Shown here piece by piece: positions 6,705 to 15,420 of a stretch of 64,000 nucleotides of DNA; the stretch's first letter is position 1, and each line of letters begins with the position of its first letter. The stretch is from NCBI GenBank assembly GCA_964450405.1, contig CAYVCQ010000004.1, positions 186,001 to 250,000 on the forward strand, written 5' to 3'. The notes beneath the pieces were generated by a model. It was not told the DNA's origin, made no database searches, and saw nothing but the letters and a program-made list of their open reading frames with translations. A program made the position numbers and the translations under genes. Source of the stretch: WRGT01 sp964450405 (GTDB lineage: Bacteria > Spirochaetota > UBA4802 > UBA5550).

Positions 6705-8063
6705 ATGACACATTTCAATCTGGTAGTAATCGGCGGTGATGGAGCAGGAATGGGGGCAGCATCTCAGGCAAGAAGAATGAATAAAGATTTATCGATTGCC
6801 GTCTTTGAACGGGGAGAACATGTTTCCTATGCGGCATGCGGTATGCCCTATTACATATCGGATGATATTAAAGATTATGAATCGCTCATTGCAATAGACG
6901 TGAATGAGTTTATAAACAAAAAAAATATAATGATCCATACTTTTTCCGAAGTTATAAAAATCGATTTCGCAGAAAAAAAAATAATTGTTAAACATAATGA
7001 TTTAGAGACATCATACTCATATGACCGTGTAATATTAGCTACCGGGGCATCTGCAGCACTTCCCCCTATACCGGGAATTGATAATGAAAATATTTTTGTT
7101 CTCAGATCATTGAGGCACGGTATAAATATAAAAAAATATGTAACAGAAAAAAAACCTGGTGCTGTTATCCTGATTGGCGGAGGTTTCATCAGTCTGGAAA
7201 TGGCTGAATCTTTAACTAAGATGAATATCAAAGTAACACTTCTTGAAAAAATGGAATCTGTAGCATCACTTATGTCACCCGAAATTCAAAAACTCATAAT
7301 GGATGTGCTTACTAAAAATGGTGTTGTAGTTAAAACCGGTGTAGATATTGATAGTATCATAAACAACGGCAGCGTTATAACCGTTAATACTAAAGGTGAA
7401 AAATATCCTGCAGATTTTGTAATTGTCTCCACCGGTGCACGACCGAATACTGCTCTGTTCGCAAATTCGGAATTAAAGATGTTAAAAAATGGTGCGATTA
7501 TAATTGACGAAAAAAGTAGAACGAATATTGACAATGTTTTTGCCGCAGGAGACTGCTGTACTGTTAAAAATCTTATTACGCTTAAAGATGACTACATCCC
7601 CATGGCAACCACTGCAAATAAACAGGGAAGAGTAGCAGGATTACAGGCTGCAGATGTTAAAACAGAGATTTTTAAAGGATCAATCGGCTCTCAAATGATG
7701 AAGGTCTTTGACCTTGAGGTGTCAAAAACAGGATTCAATAAAACTGAAGCTGCAAAGCATGGAATAAGCGCTATAGAAGAATTTATTGAGTGGAAATCAA
7801 GGGCCGGATATTATCCCGGATCAAGCCCGATTTTTGTCAAGATGACAATAAGAGATGATAACAGGAAAATAATCGGAGGGGAGATTGCCGGCGTTGACGG
7901 CGCGGCTATTCGAATAAACACAGTTGCAGCGGCAATTACCGCTGGAATGACAGTTGAAGATTTAGCCTATCTTGACACAGGCTACTCTCCCCCATTCTCA
8001 CCGGTTTGGGATCCGGTAATAGCTGCAGCTCAAAATTTTATAAAACGTATACCGGAGAAATAG
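6705..8063 (+). CDS. FAD/NAD-dependent disulfide reductase, CoA-disulfide reductase / NADH oxidase type
   Basis: A 452-residue flavoprotein. The N-terminal FAD-binding GGDGAGMGAA is followed by SYAACGMPYY with C45 at the position of the single redox Cys of CoA-disulfide reductases and NADH peroxidases/oxidases. A second Rossmann motif (LIGGGFISLEMAES, ~155-175) binds NAD(P)H, then come the FAD motif FAAGDC and a C-terminal dimerisation domain. The ATG at 6705 has GGAGG directly upstream. The longer frame from 6642 is rejected because it overlaps the promoter. Reaction: NAD(P)H-dependent reduction of CoA disulfide, per/polysulfide, peroxide or O2; the substrate cannot be fixed from sequence. 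It extends the redox-defence island. Confidence 0.88.
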   Translation: MTHFNLVVIGGDGAGMGAASQARRMNKDLSIAVFERGEHVSYAACGMPYYISDDIKDYESLIAIDVNEFINKKNIMIHTFSEVIKIDFAEKKIIVKHNDLETSYSYDRVILATGASAALPPIPGIDNENIFVLRSLRHGINIKKYVTEKKPGAVILIGGGFISLEMAESLTKMNIKVTLLEKMESVASLMSPEIQKLIMDVLTKNGVVVKTGVDIDSIINNGSVITVNTKGEKYPADFVIVSTGARPNTALFANSELKMLKNGAIIIDEKSRTNIDNVFAAGDCCTVKNLITLKDDYIPMATTANKQGRVAGLQAADVKTEIFKGSIGSQMMKVFDLEVSKTGFNKTEAAKHGISAIEEFIEWKSRAGYYPGSSPIFVKMTIRDDNRKIIGGEIAGVDGAAIRINTVAAAITAGMTVEDLAYLDTGYSPPFSPVWDPVIAAAQNFIKRIPEK

Positions 8064-8122
8064 CATTACAATTTTCACATTTATATTTTAATTATAGCAG
8101 TTAACTATTGAATTTGTGAAAT

Positions 8123-8232
8123 TGTCACTGCGAGGCATGTAATGCCGCGGCAGTCTGTTTTATATAATTGTAATTTTTATAATTGAATTAAAGTTCCATA
8201 AAACAGATTGCTTCACTTAGTTCGCAATGACA
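8123..8232. repeat. GTCACTGCGAGG-type inverted repeat
   Basis: TGTCACTGCGAGGCATG...GGCAGTCTGTTTTAT on the left is the imperfect reverse complement of ATAAAACAGATTGC..AGTTCGCAATGACA on the right. Arms of this type (ATTGCGAGG ... AGATTGC) occur as dispersed palindromes in many bacterial genomes. It fills the gap between two convergent genes and may also act as a transcription barrier. Confidence 0.75.
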
Positions 8233-8268
8233 TTGTTCCAATCATTTCGTAAAATACTATGATCACAA

Positions 8269-9192
8269 TCAACTGATCTTCGAAAAGTCAACCGGTGCTG
8301 CGCTCTTCATTAACTTTGTACCTGCCGGTACCGGTTCCGTGACCCAGACATTTCCTCCAACTTCCGATCCTTTTCCTATTGTGATTCTCCCAAGTACTGT
8401 AGCTCCGGAGTAAATTATTACATCGTCTTCTACTACAGGGTGTCTTGGAATATTTTTTATCGGATTACCATTCTCATCAAGAGGAAAGCTTTTTGCACCT
8501 AATGTTACTCCCTGGTATATTCTTACATTATTTCCTATAATACATGTTTCTCCAATTACAGTTCCCGTTCCATGGTCAATGAAAAAATACTCGCCGATCC
8601 TGGCTCCGGGATGAATATCAATTCCGGTCCGTGAGTGAGCCATTTCGGATATTATCCGCGGGATTAGAGGTACATCCAAAATATAAAGTTCATGAGCAAT
8701 TCTATGGTATGTCATTGCCATTATACTTGGATAGCAGAATATAGTTTCAGCAATACTCTTCGCAGCAGGATCTCCGATATAGGCAGCCTTTGCGTCAAAG
8801 GCAAGAAGACGCCGCAGTTCGGGGAGTCTTTCGATAAATTTTTCAGTGAGAGCTTTTGCTTTATCTTCACATTGCATGCAGCTTTCTTCATTGGTGTCGC
8901 ATGTAAAGCAGAATCCTCTTTTAATCTGTTCACTTAGCCATCTGTAAATTCTATCAAGTTTTGCGCCGGTATAGTAGCTTACTGTTTCTCTATTTATCTC
9001 CGAATTGCGGAAATATCCGGGAAAGAGGATAGATCTTATAAGTTCAATGGTCTCCCTCAAGTCATCAATTGATGGCATTGGTACATCGTGTCTGGATATA
9101 TGAAAAACATCACTATAAATTTTCTGATCGGAGAGCTTTTGTACCACAGAATCAAAACGCCCTTTGAAAAAAGATTCATTATTTATACTCAT
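8269..9192 (-). CDS. cysE: Serine O-acetyltransferase
   Basis: A 307-residue protein with an alpha-helical N-terminal domain and a C-terminal left-handed beta-helix of hexapeptide repeats (HPGARIGEYFFIDHGTGTVI, then GETCIIGNNVRIYQGVTLGA) carrying the catalytic His/Asp region. It makes O-acetylserine from serine and acetyl-CoA, the first step of cysteine synthesis. The N-terminus is longer than E. coli CysE and has a Cys cluster (CFTCDTNEESCMQCED, ~90-105), which is unusual and could bind metal or sense redox state. ATG at 9192 is chosen because AAGGAG precedes it; a start at 9219 lacks a site. No cysK lies next to it. Confidence 0.9.
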   Translation of the reverse strand: MSINNESFFKGRFDSVVQKLSDQKIYSDVFHISRHDVPMPSIDDLRETIELIRSILFPGYFRNSEINRETVSYYTGAKLDRIYRWLSEQIKRGFCFTCDTNEESCMQCEDKAKALTEKFIERLPELRRLLAFDAKAAYIGDPAAKSIAETIFCYPSIMAMTYHRIAHELYILDVPLIPRIISEMAHSRTGIDIHPGARIGEYFFIDHGTGTVIGETCIIGNNVRIYQGVTLGAKSFPLDENGNPIKNIPRHPVVEDDVIIYSGATVLGRITIGKGSEVGGNVWVTEPVPAGTKLMKSAAPVDFSKIS

Positions 9193-9455
9193 TTTGTGCT
9201 CCTTCTTAAATGACAACATATAAATATGAGTATAACATTTTCAAGGAAAATTAATGTTCATTTCTTATAATAATTGACATCGTAATAATTTAAAATTTCA
9301 TTAGCCGTGTCTTTGCCGGTATTACTAAATGACTGCCACACGATCGAAAATAATGTTTACTGTCGTCAAAGGCATAATATAGAAATTCAGCTGGATTTAA
9401 ATACATTAAGATTTTTAAAAGAATTAAAAAAGAAACAAAATTGGCAATAAACTAA

Positions 9456-10403
9456 ATGCAGATAATTGAACAGATACTTCTACATACAGTAAATTATATA
9501 TTCACTACAATACCGGTCTTCATTCTGAGTATTTTTATAATGAGCATGCTCACCTTCAGCGGTTATATTTATAAAATTTCATGGATCGCACGTCCTCTGA
9601 TGAGATTCGGACATCTGCACGAATCTCTGGGAGTTGCGTTTATAACTGCATTCGGCTCCCCTTCTGCCGCAAGTGCTATGCTCAGATCTCTACATGAAAA
9701 CGGTTTGATTTCCAGAAAAGAAGTTATCATTGCAGTTTTATCAAATGCATTTCCAGTTATGATAATGGAATCAAGAACCATGCTTCCGGTTATGCTTTCA
9801 TTTCTAGGTAAAACCGGTATGTTGATATTCGTAATTATCATTACTGCAAGATTTGTACAAACGTTAATTGCTCTGGCAATAGGAAGAATAATATTTTCTC
9901 CATCGGAAAGCATTATTGACAAATCTTTGCTGATGAAAGAAAGATTGGGCGGAATTTTACTTATTAAAAAAAGTTTGTCTGAAACATTTAGCTTGATGAA
10001 GAGGATAATAAAAGTAACAATACCTGTTACCATTATAATATATGCTCTTATTGAAGCTGGAGTGTTTAACTATATTGCCTTAAAGATACAATTCATGGCT
10101 CTCTGGTTTAAGATACCCGTTGAAGGATTGAGTATTGTGGCCGCATATTTCGGGAATTACATGGCGGCATACACAGTCGCCGGAAACCTTCTTTCACATG
10201 GGGTCTTAAATCAAAAAGAAATAATTATTACAATACTTACAGCAAAGGTTCTTGCCAGTATTTTTTTTGCGGTGAGACATTCTACTCCATACTACATAGG
10301 TATATTCGGATCAGGACTTGGAATGAGGATAACTGTTCTCAATACTCTTTTTAGAAATTGTATTGATATTACAAGTATAGTTCTTTTGAAGATTTTGTTG
10401 TGA
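9456..10403 (+). CDS. Nucleoside-recognition (Gate) domain membrane protein
   Basis: A 315-residue integral membrane protein with about eight hydrophobic helices. Two repeat-like regions carry the Gate/nucleoside-recognition signature (AFITAFGSPSAASAMLRSLH and VAAYFGNYMAAYTVAGNLLS). This domain family is found in concentrative nucleoside transporters, FeoB and spore maturation proteins, so solute or ion transport is likely, but the substrate is unknown. No strong ribosome-binding site precedes the ATG. It stands alone between convergent repeats. Confidence 0.7.
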   Translation: MQIIEQILLHTVNYIFTTIPVFILSIFIMSMLTFSGYIYKISWIARPLMRFGHLHESLGVAFITAFGSPSAASAMLRSLHENGLISRKEVIIAVLSNAFPVMIMESRTMLPVMLSFLGKTGMLIFVIIITARFVQTLIALAIGRIIFSPSESIIDKSLLMKERLGGILLIKKSLSETFSLMKRIIKVTIPVTIIIYALIEAGVFNYIALKIQFMALWFKIPVEGLSIVAAYFGNYMAAYTVAGNLLSHGVLNQKEIIITILTAKVLASIFFAVRHSTPYYIGIFGSGLGMRITVLNTLFRNCIDITSIVLLKILL

Positions 10404-10497
10404 ATAGATTTTCAAGAATTAATTTATATTTACATAACAAGTAGAATAAATAAAAGTTAAAAACTGAATTTCCTAATTCTATCAGCAGTACATATCT

Positions 10498-10564
10498 TGT
10501 CACCCTGAGCCCGTCGAAGGGTAATCTCAGTAAGCATCTATGCTTCGACAGGCTCAGCATGACA
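10498..10564. repeat. TGTCACCCTGAGC-type palindrome, copy 1
   Basis: TGTCACCCTGAGCCCGTCGAAG is mirrored by CTTCGACAGGCTCAGCATGACA around a ~20-base centre. A near-identical second copy is at 12856-12922, so the two bracket nrfA and nrfH. It is a widely known dispersed palindrome type. Confidence 0.85.
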
Positions 10565-10629
10565 AACATATCAATAGAATAATAATTTACTAATCTTCTT
10601 CTGAATTACTCGAACCTGATTAATAATAA

Positions 10630-10657
10630 AAAGCCCTCACTTTCACATGAAGGCTTT
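10630..10657 (-). terminator. Intrinsic terminator after nrfA
   Basis: AAAGCC and GGCTTT pair with an inner TCA/TGA pairing. The element lies about 20 bases beyond the nrfA stop on the minus strand and is followed by an A/T-rich tract. Confidence 0.6.
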
Positions 10658-10677
10658 CTTATGTATTAAAAATTATC

Positions 10678-12180
10678 TTATAATCCTTTCACTTCTCTCG
10701 GTGTAAAATAATCCTGTGTTCCATATGGATCTTTAAACTCCTCATCCGGTTTGAAATTAAGTTTATGCTTCCCTCTGCCGGTGAGATACTTATTCAGGTC
10801 AAGATTGATTTTTTCCGGTAAAGATATTCCAGCCTTTGTAATTAACTGTCGCAGTAGAGTTTCAGATTTTCCCGCGAATGCTATTGAGTCACCAAGAATC
10901 CTTGAAGATTCGGAAGGATTATGAAAACCTACCGAATTCTCTGCACTTACAAAATTAAGTCTGATGAAACCCTGCATGTAACTCTCTTTAGCTTTAGCAT
11001 AAAGATTCTGATCCACCTGAACTCCCTTTGCCTTGCTCTCGTGGATTATTTCAAAGAGTCTTGCTGCAGTGGCATTTGCATAACCTGCCCGTGTCAGGAG
11101 TGACATTGTACTTTCCTGAATTGTAATCACCTGCTTTCTCAGCCAATCTGCAGATTCAGTATGGCACTGACCGCAGGCGACGAAATCCTGCTTTATCGGA
11201 CTTGTGACGTCATGTACTGATATTTTATATGAACCGACACGCTTATACGGCATATGGCAATCTGCACAGGCAAGTCCCGCATTAAAGTGAACGCTGCTTT
11301 TGGTAAACATTTCAAACTCAGGGTGTCTGATAAAGGGCATGTCAAATCCCGTTACCTTCTGTTTCCACTCAATTCTTTTTGTATCTGTCATAAGATCTTT
11401 GATTATATTTTCAATTGAGATATTGCCCCACTTACCGCCGGTCCATGGCAATGCAACATCTCCAACTACTTTCTTTTCAGCATCACGCGGAACATAGTAA
11501 GTAATATGACACTGCGCGCACGCTAATGTACGCTGCTCCTGTCTTGTAAATTCAGTTTTACCAATAAGTTTTAAACCGTTTTCAAGATGAAGCTTATTGG
11601 TTCTGAGCGACATGTCTGAAGGCTTATGGCAATCAGCGCATGAAGGACCTATAAGTTTCATATTTTCAGGATACATACTGAGTGCATCGGTAAATTTTGC
11701 TGTAAGGTATTTCATACCATTCTTTTCAGTCATAGATTTGTGAAGAGGCGATTTGCAAGCTAAACAAACTCCTCCCGCCTTGGTTCTTGAAGGATCTATC
11801 TCGAGCTGATCAATGATTGCGTAATGATGACCTCTTGGTTCATTATATTCTACACCGAATCCCCATCCATTGAAAAGCTGTCCAAGGAAAGGAAACTCAC
11901 TCAATTTATCATAAATTATCTTATCTGTATCAAATCCCCTTTTATACATACTTTTGCCGGTTGGCTTTGGATCTTTTGTTTTACTCCATGACTCGTACTG
12001 AAGAGGAAATAATTTACCCCATACCGCAGGATCAAATTCATTCTCGGCGATTGATCCCGCCTTAAACATTTCGGGTTTATCACCTCCGCATGAAATAGTT
12101 AAACCTGAAAAAATAAAGCATGATATTATAAGAACCGGAATGATCAAAGCAGGTGTTAAAATTTCTAAATATCTCTTCAT
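10678..12180 (-). CDS. nrfA: Ammonia-forming cytochrome c nitrite reductase
   Basis: A 500-residue pentaheme protein. The active-site heme motif is CLACK (CxxCK, lysine-ligated), followed by four CxxCH motifs: CADCH, CAQCH, CADCH and CGQCH. TYYVPRD after the third heme carries the active-site Tyr region. The N-terminus is a signal peptide ending LTISCGG, which reads as a lipobox, so this NrfA may be lipid-anchored. It reduces nitrite to ammonium with six electrons (also NO and hydroxylamine) and is fed by the NrfH encoded just upstream (118-base gap). The pair gives dissimilatory nitrite ammonification and nitrosative defence. Confidence 0.97.
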   Translation of the reverse strand: MKRYLEILTPALIIPVLIISCFIFSGLTISCGGDKPEMFKAGSIAENEFDPAVWGKLFPLQYESWSKTKDPKPTGKSMYKRGFDTDKIIYDKLSEFPFLGQLFNGWGFGVEYNEPRGHHYAIIDQLEIDPSRTKAGGVCLACKSPLHKSMTEKNGMKYLTAKFTDALSMYPENMKLIGPSCADCHKPSDMSLRTNKLHLENGLKLIGKTEFTRQEQRTLACAQCHITYYVPRDAEKKVVGDVALPWTGGKWGNISIENIIKDLMTDTKRIEWKQKVTGFDMPFIRHPEFEMFTKSSVHFNAGLACADCHMPYKRVGSYKISVHDVTSPIKQDFVACGQCHTESADWLRKQVITIQESTMSLLTRAGYANATAARLFEIIHESKAKGVQVDQNLYAKAKESYMQGFIRLNFVSAENSVGFHNPSESSRILGDSIAFAGKSETLLRQLITKAGISLPEKINLDLNKYLTGRGKHKLNFKPDEEFKDPYGTQDYFTPREVKGL

Positions 12181-12298
12181 AAATCTACCTCGTTTAATAA
12201 ACTTGTGCGGAAACTAAACTTCGTTTTTATTTCCACGGGTCCTTTTCAGGATTTTATGGAGGCTGTTGCCTCTTACACGTAAAATCTTTGATACATAT

Positions 12299-12757
12299 CT
12301 ATTTCAAAATACTCACTGATGGAAAAGTATGATTAACCCTTCTATGACATGACCAGCAGTCTCTATCCTCAGTGTTCATAACAGAAACCATCCCCTCGTG
12401 ACACCTGAGACAGTTCTCTTTTATTATTTTTTTCCCGTGACTGGAAATCCCTATCTTTTCTGAATAAACTCCGGAGTGGAACATTGCCAGATCTTTCATT
12501 CCGTCAATACCCTTCCAGACGAAATATCTGACTCCGCTGGTGTTAGGGAGATGACAATCTACACATTTAATATTTCTATGAAGACCGGTCATAAACCACG
12601 ACTCATATTCACCGTTCATAACATGGCAGGTATTGCAGTATTCCGGTGTGGATGTTTTATGAAACATATCGGGAGGACCCCATAATACAAAGAGCATTAT
12701 AAAAGACGCCCCCGCAGCAGCTATCAGATACTTTTTGATGTTTTTCATATTCACCAT
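12299..12757 (-). CDS. nrfH: NapC/NirT-family tetraheme quinol dehydrogenase
   Basis: A 152-residue protein with one N-terminal membrane helix (~9-27) and four heme motifs: CNTCH (with Met two residues later, as in NrfH heme 1), CVDCH, CLRCH and CWSCH. It takes electrons from menaquinol and passes them to NrfA, whose gene follows in the same direction. Two starts are possible, ATG at 12757 or at 12748; neither has a clean ribosome-binding site at ideal spacing. Length and heme number fit NrfH well. Confidence 0.94.
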   Translation of the reverse strand: MVNMKNIKKYLIAAAGASFIMLFVLWGPPDMFHKTSTPEYCNTCHVMNGEYESWFMTGLHRNIKCVDCHLPNTSGVRYFVWKGIDGMKDLAMFHSGVYSEKIGISSHGKKIIKENCLRCHEGMVSVMNTEDRDCWSCHRRVNHTFPSVSILK

Positions 12758-12855
12758 ACTAAAATGATTTGTTTGATTATTATATTATAAGAAAAAGAAA
12801 AAGTAAAATAAAAGTGAAAATTTTTTTATAGATTATATTTTTTAGAATATATATT

Positions 12856-12922
12856 TGTCACCCTGAGCCTGTCGAAGGGTAATCTCGGTAAACATCTATG
12901 CTTCGACGGGCTCAGCATGACA
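12856..12922. repeat. TGTCACCCTGAGC-type palindrome, copy 2
   Basis: Nearly identical to 10498-10564 and in the same orientation, with arms TGTCACCCTGAGCCTGTCGA and its imperfect complement. It lies between the 3' end of parA and the 5' side of nrfH. Confidence 0.85.
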
Positions 12923-12934
12923 ATCATAGCGATC

Positions 12935-13687
12935 CTATTCGTATCTGGCTACAATCTCTTTCGTAAGAGCCATATAGTCATCGGCTCCATTACTTTCAGG
13001 TTTATATTCGAAAATAGTTTTGCCCCAGCTTGGAGCCTCCTGAAGTGCAACATTCTCTCTTATAAAAGTATTAAAGAGCTTGCCCGGGAGTCTTCTCTCG
13101 GTTTCTTCCATCACTTCTCTATTAATACTTTTTTTAGGATTATACATTGTCCCTATAATGCCGGTTACATCTATATTTCTGTTTATTCTCTTCTTAACCA
13201 TCTGAACTGCTTCAAAAAGATTATACATACCGTGGAAAGGTAAAAACTGCGCTTGAAGAGGTACGAGGATAAACTCACTAATAGCCATTGCATTAAGAGT
13301 AAGAACTCCAAGCGATGGAGGACAGTCAATCAGTACGTAGTCATATCCGGACAGAGCTTCCCTTTCCATTGCCTCTTTGAGAAGAAACTCTTTAGCAGGA
13401 AGCGGAATAAATTCTATATTCCGCATCTCGGGATTTGCCGGGAGTATATCAATTCCGCTTCTATTTACAATAATGTCGGTATACTCTTTATCCCCTTTTA
13501 GCACATCATATATAGATTCAGTAACCTGATTAGGGTTGATACCAAAATGATATGTTGTCTGAGCCTGATGATCCATATCAATGACCATAACCTTTTTACC
13601 AAGTATCTGCATAGCAGCAGCTACATTAACTGTGGTTGTTGTCTTTCCGACTCCACCTTTATTATTTGATATTGAAATTATTTTCAT
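12935..13687 (-). CDS. ParA/Soj-family ATPase, orphan
   Basis: A 250-residue MinD/ParA ATPase with deviant Walker A KGGVGKTTTT at residues 10-19, VIDMDHQAQTT (switch I) and VLIDCPPSLG (Walker B). It has no N-terminal HTH, so it is the short Soj type. No parB gene or parS-like palindrome lies next to it. It may therefore be a chromosomal orphan that positions another cargo such as flagella, chemoreceptors or a protein complex, and need not be the main chromosome segregation ATPase. ATCGGGACTCC lies upstream on the minus strand; the ribosome-binding site is weak. Confidence 0.88.
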   Translation of the reverse strand: MKIISISNNKGGVGKTTTTVNVAAAMQILGKKVMVIDMDHQAQTTYHFGINPNQVTESIYDVLKGDKEYTDIIVNRSGIDILPANPEMRNIEFIPLPAKEFLLKEAMEREALSGYDYVLIDCPPSLGVLTLNAMAISEFILVPLQAQFLPFHGMYNLFEAVQMVKKRINRNIDVTGIIGTMYNPKKSINREVMEETERRLPGKLFNTFIRENVALQEAPSWGKTIFEYKPESNGADDYMALTKEIVARYE

Positions 13688-13744
13688 CGGGACTCCTGTG
13701 CTTAAAATAGAATATTTTTTTACTTAAATTTGTCTATATTTTAA

Positions 13745-14245
13745 TTAAATGCTGGCATCTATAATTTTCTGGAAATCCTCAACATCTTTATCCTTCATGA
13801 TTCCGAGTTTCTTAACGTAATCCATATCCATCAATGCCATAACTCCAGTAGAAGAAACACTGAGCTCCCCTTTGCTGTTAAAAATTCTTCCTGTCATGGC
13901 AGCTTCTCTTTCACTCAACCGTTCTTTAATTTCGCTTTCTACGCGGAGCATATCACCCACGCGAACCGGTTTATGATAGTTTACGGTCATACTTTTGGTA
14001 AGAATAAATTTTTTAGTAAGGAAAATCGCTCCCCAACTCATAACCTCGTCGAGTATTGTGGACAATATCCCGCCATGTACAACCCCGTTCCACCCGAGCA
14101 GATATCCTGGAACCGCAATATCTGCATAGATCATATTATCACTGCCGAAAAACTTCATCTTAAGTCCATGCTCATTTGCAGGCCCGCAACCGAAACACAT
14201 ATTATGATCCATATTCGGAATTTCTATAAAACTTTTTTCACACAT
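13745..14245 (-). CDS. PaaI-like hotdog-fold thioesterase
   Basis: A 166-residue protein with the hotdog signature GWNGVVHGGILSTILDEVMS, which holds the HGG and the acidic catalytic residue of PaaI-type acyl-CoA thioesterases. MCFGCGPANEHGLKMKF near the start is common in this group. It likely hydrolyses an acyl- or aryl-CoA thioester. It overlaps the upstream small membrane protein gene by 8 bases, so the two are probably co-transcribed. Confidence 0.85.
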   Translation of the reverse strand: MCEKSFIEIPNMDHNMCFGCGPANEHGLKMKFFGSDNMIYADIAVPGYLLGWNGVVHGGILSTILDEVMSWGAIFLTKKFILTKSMTVNYHKPVRVGDMLRVESEIKERLSEREAAMTGRIFNSKGELSVSSTGVMALMDMDYVKKLGIMKDKDVEDFQKIIDASI

Positions 14246-14510
14246 TTTCTCTCTCCGAATCTAATTTACTGTTCCGGTAATAAACCATCAGATCGATAGT
14301 TATCATTGTAAAGTTTACAAAATAAAGCAGAATTACCATATCGCGCAGATAAAAAATTTTATGAAGAATCCCAGCAACATATCCTAATAAAACTATAATA
14401 AGAAATAGAGGACTTTTACCGTTATTTGTTCGCGAATTCAAGCTTTTAATAATTGAAACCGGCCAGGCGGCACCGAAACATACAAGCATAATAATCTCAA
14501 AGATACTCAT
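14238..14510 (-). CDS. Small membrane protein, PQ-loop-like, unknown function
   Basis: A 90-residue protein with three predicted membrane helices (about 3-20, 34-53 and 58-77) separated by short polar loops (KSLNSRTNNGKS, YYRNSKLDSE). GAAWPVSIIKSLNSRT followed by GYVAGILHKI recalls a widespread uncharacterised family with a PQ-loop-like arrangement. Its frame overlaps the thioesterase start by 8 bases. AGGTTGTTTC lies before the ATG. No function can be assigned. Confidence 0.7.
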   Translation of the reverse strand: MSIFEIIMLVCFGAAWPVSIIKSLNSRTNNGKSPLFLIIVLLGYVAGILHKIFYLRDMVILLYFVNFTMITIDLMVYYRNSKLDSERENV

Positions 14511-14630
14511 GAAACAACCTCAAATAGTAATAATAAATGTAAGCACTCATAATACAGGCGGTAAAATAGCACTCAACCGCGCGGAAGACGCTGCTGAGAA
14601 AGAATACCACTCATTTTGACCAACTACTAA

Positions 14631-14664
14631 TAAACAGATTTATTAAACAGATTTATTAAACAGA
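14631..14664 (+). repeat. 13-base tandem repeat
   Basis: TAAACAGATTTAT occurs twice exactly and a third partial copy (TAAACAGA) follows. Confidence 0.85.
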
Positions 14665-14916
14665 AATGAATTGCAAGCAATAAACATATCTTTTTATTCT
14701 CTTTAGTTCAATTTGATCCGGTTTATTAAATTCCTAGAATTATTAGTTATAAAGTCAACTTTGTAACTAATTTTCGCCGATGATATGGGTTTAATGTTCA
14801 TTTTTATCATTAAAATATTTCCTTGAAGGTTCAACATAAGGATTGATGTGATTACATCGAATTAATTATTTTAAATTAAAGTTATAATTATGGAGTTTTT
14901 TATACAAAACTATTGA

Positions 14917-14945
14917 TTGACAAAAGCAGTATAATTTTGTTTTAT
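14917..14945 (+). promoter_or_regulatory. Promoter-like sequence before the coiled-coil gene
   Basis: TTGACA, a 17-base spacer and TTTTAT, about 115 bases before the ATG at 15062. Confidence 0.4.
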
Positions 14946-15061
14946 CTGTCAATGGCGAATATCAATGTTTTCCTTAAAATATTAATTATTGAGGGCATAC
15001 ATGGTTTTATGATTATCCGCCAGAAATAATTATCTTTATAAAAGATATAGGAGTTTTACAT

Positions 15062-15412
15062 ATGGGTTTTTTTAAAGAATTGAGCAAGTATCTTGTGAAA
15101 TACGGTGAAATAGCTATCAACAAAGCAGAGATACTGGCACAGCTGGCGAAACTTAAGATTGAAGTTAAGAAAAGAGAAATGGGTATAGAACAGATAAAAA
15201 TTGAAATTGGCGATTATGTAATTAACCAGTTTGAAAAAAAAGAAGCAATAAGCGATGAAGTGATTAAATTCAAAATAGACAGTATGAATGTATTCAAACA
15301 GGGAATTGATGAGCTGAAGATTAAACTTGAAAGCGTAAAAACATCCCTATGGGAAATTAAATCTGAAGATAAAACAGAAAATGAAGAAAAAAATAAAGAA
15401 GAGAAGAAGTAA
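15062..15412 (+). CDS. Charged coiled-coil protein, unknown function
   Basis: A 116-residue, very Lys/Glu-rich protein with no membrane segment or signal peptide. Heptad-like spacing of Ile/Leu from about residue 18 to 50 and again from 68 to 95 predicts two coiled-coil helices; the tail (KTENEEKNKEEKK) is disordered. ATAGGAG lies 9 bases before the ATG. RNase R starts 8 bases after its stop, so the two are likely co-transcribed and may act together on RNA or the ribosome. That link is inference from position only. Confidence 0.7.
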   Translation: MGFFKELSKYLVKYGEIAINKAEILAQLAKLKIEVKKREMGIEQIKIEIGDYVINQFEKKEAISDEVIKFKIDSMNVFKQGIDELKIKLESVKTSLWEIKSEDKTENEEKNKEEKK

Positions 15413-15420
15413 GTATAAAG

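Larger units (their letters stand above)
14511..15061. other. 550-base AT-rich gap, no gene seen
   Basis: It holds a 13-base tandem repeat (14631-14664) and a promoter-like sequence for the next gene (14917-14945). A GC-richer piece at 14573-14620 (CGCGCGGAAGACG..GAGAAAGAAT) loosely resembles 5128-5160. No ORF with a ribosome-binding site, tRNA or clear riboswitch was found on either strand. Confidence 0.45.
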
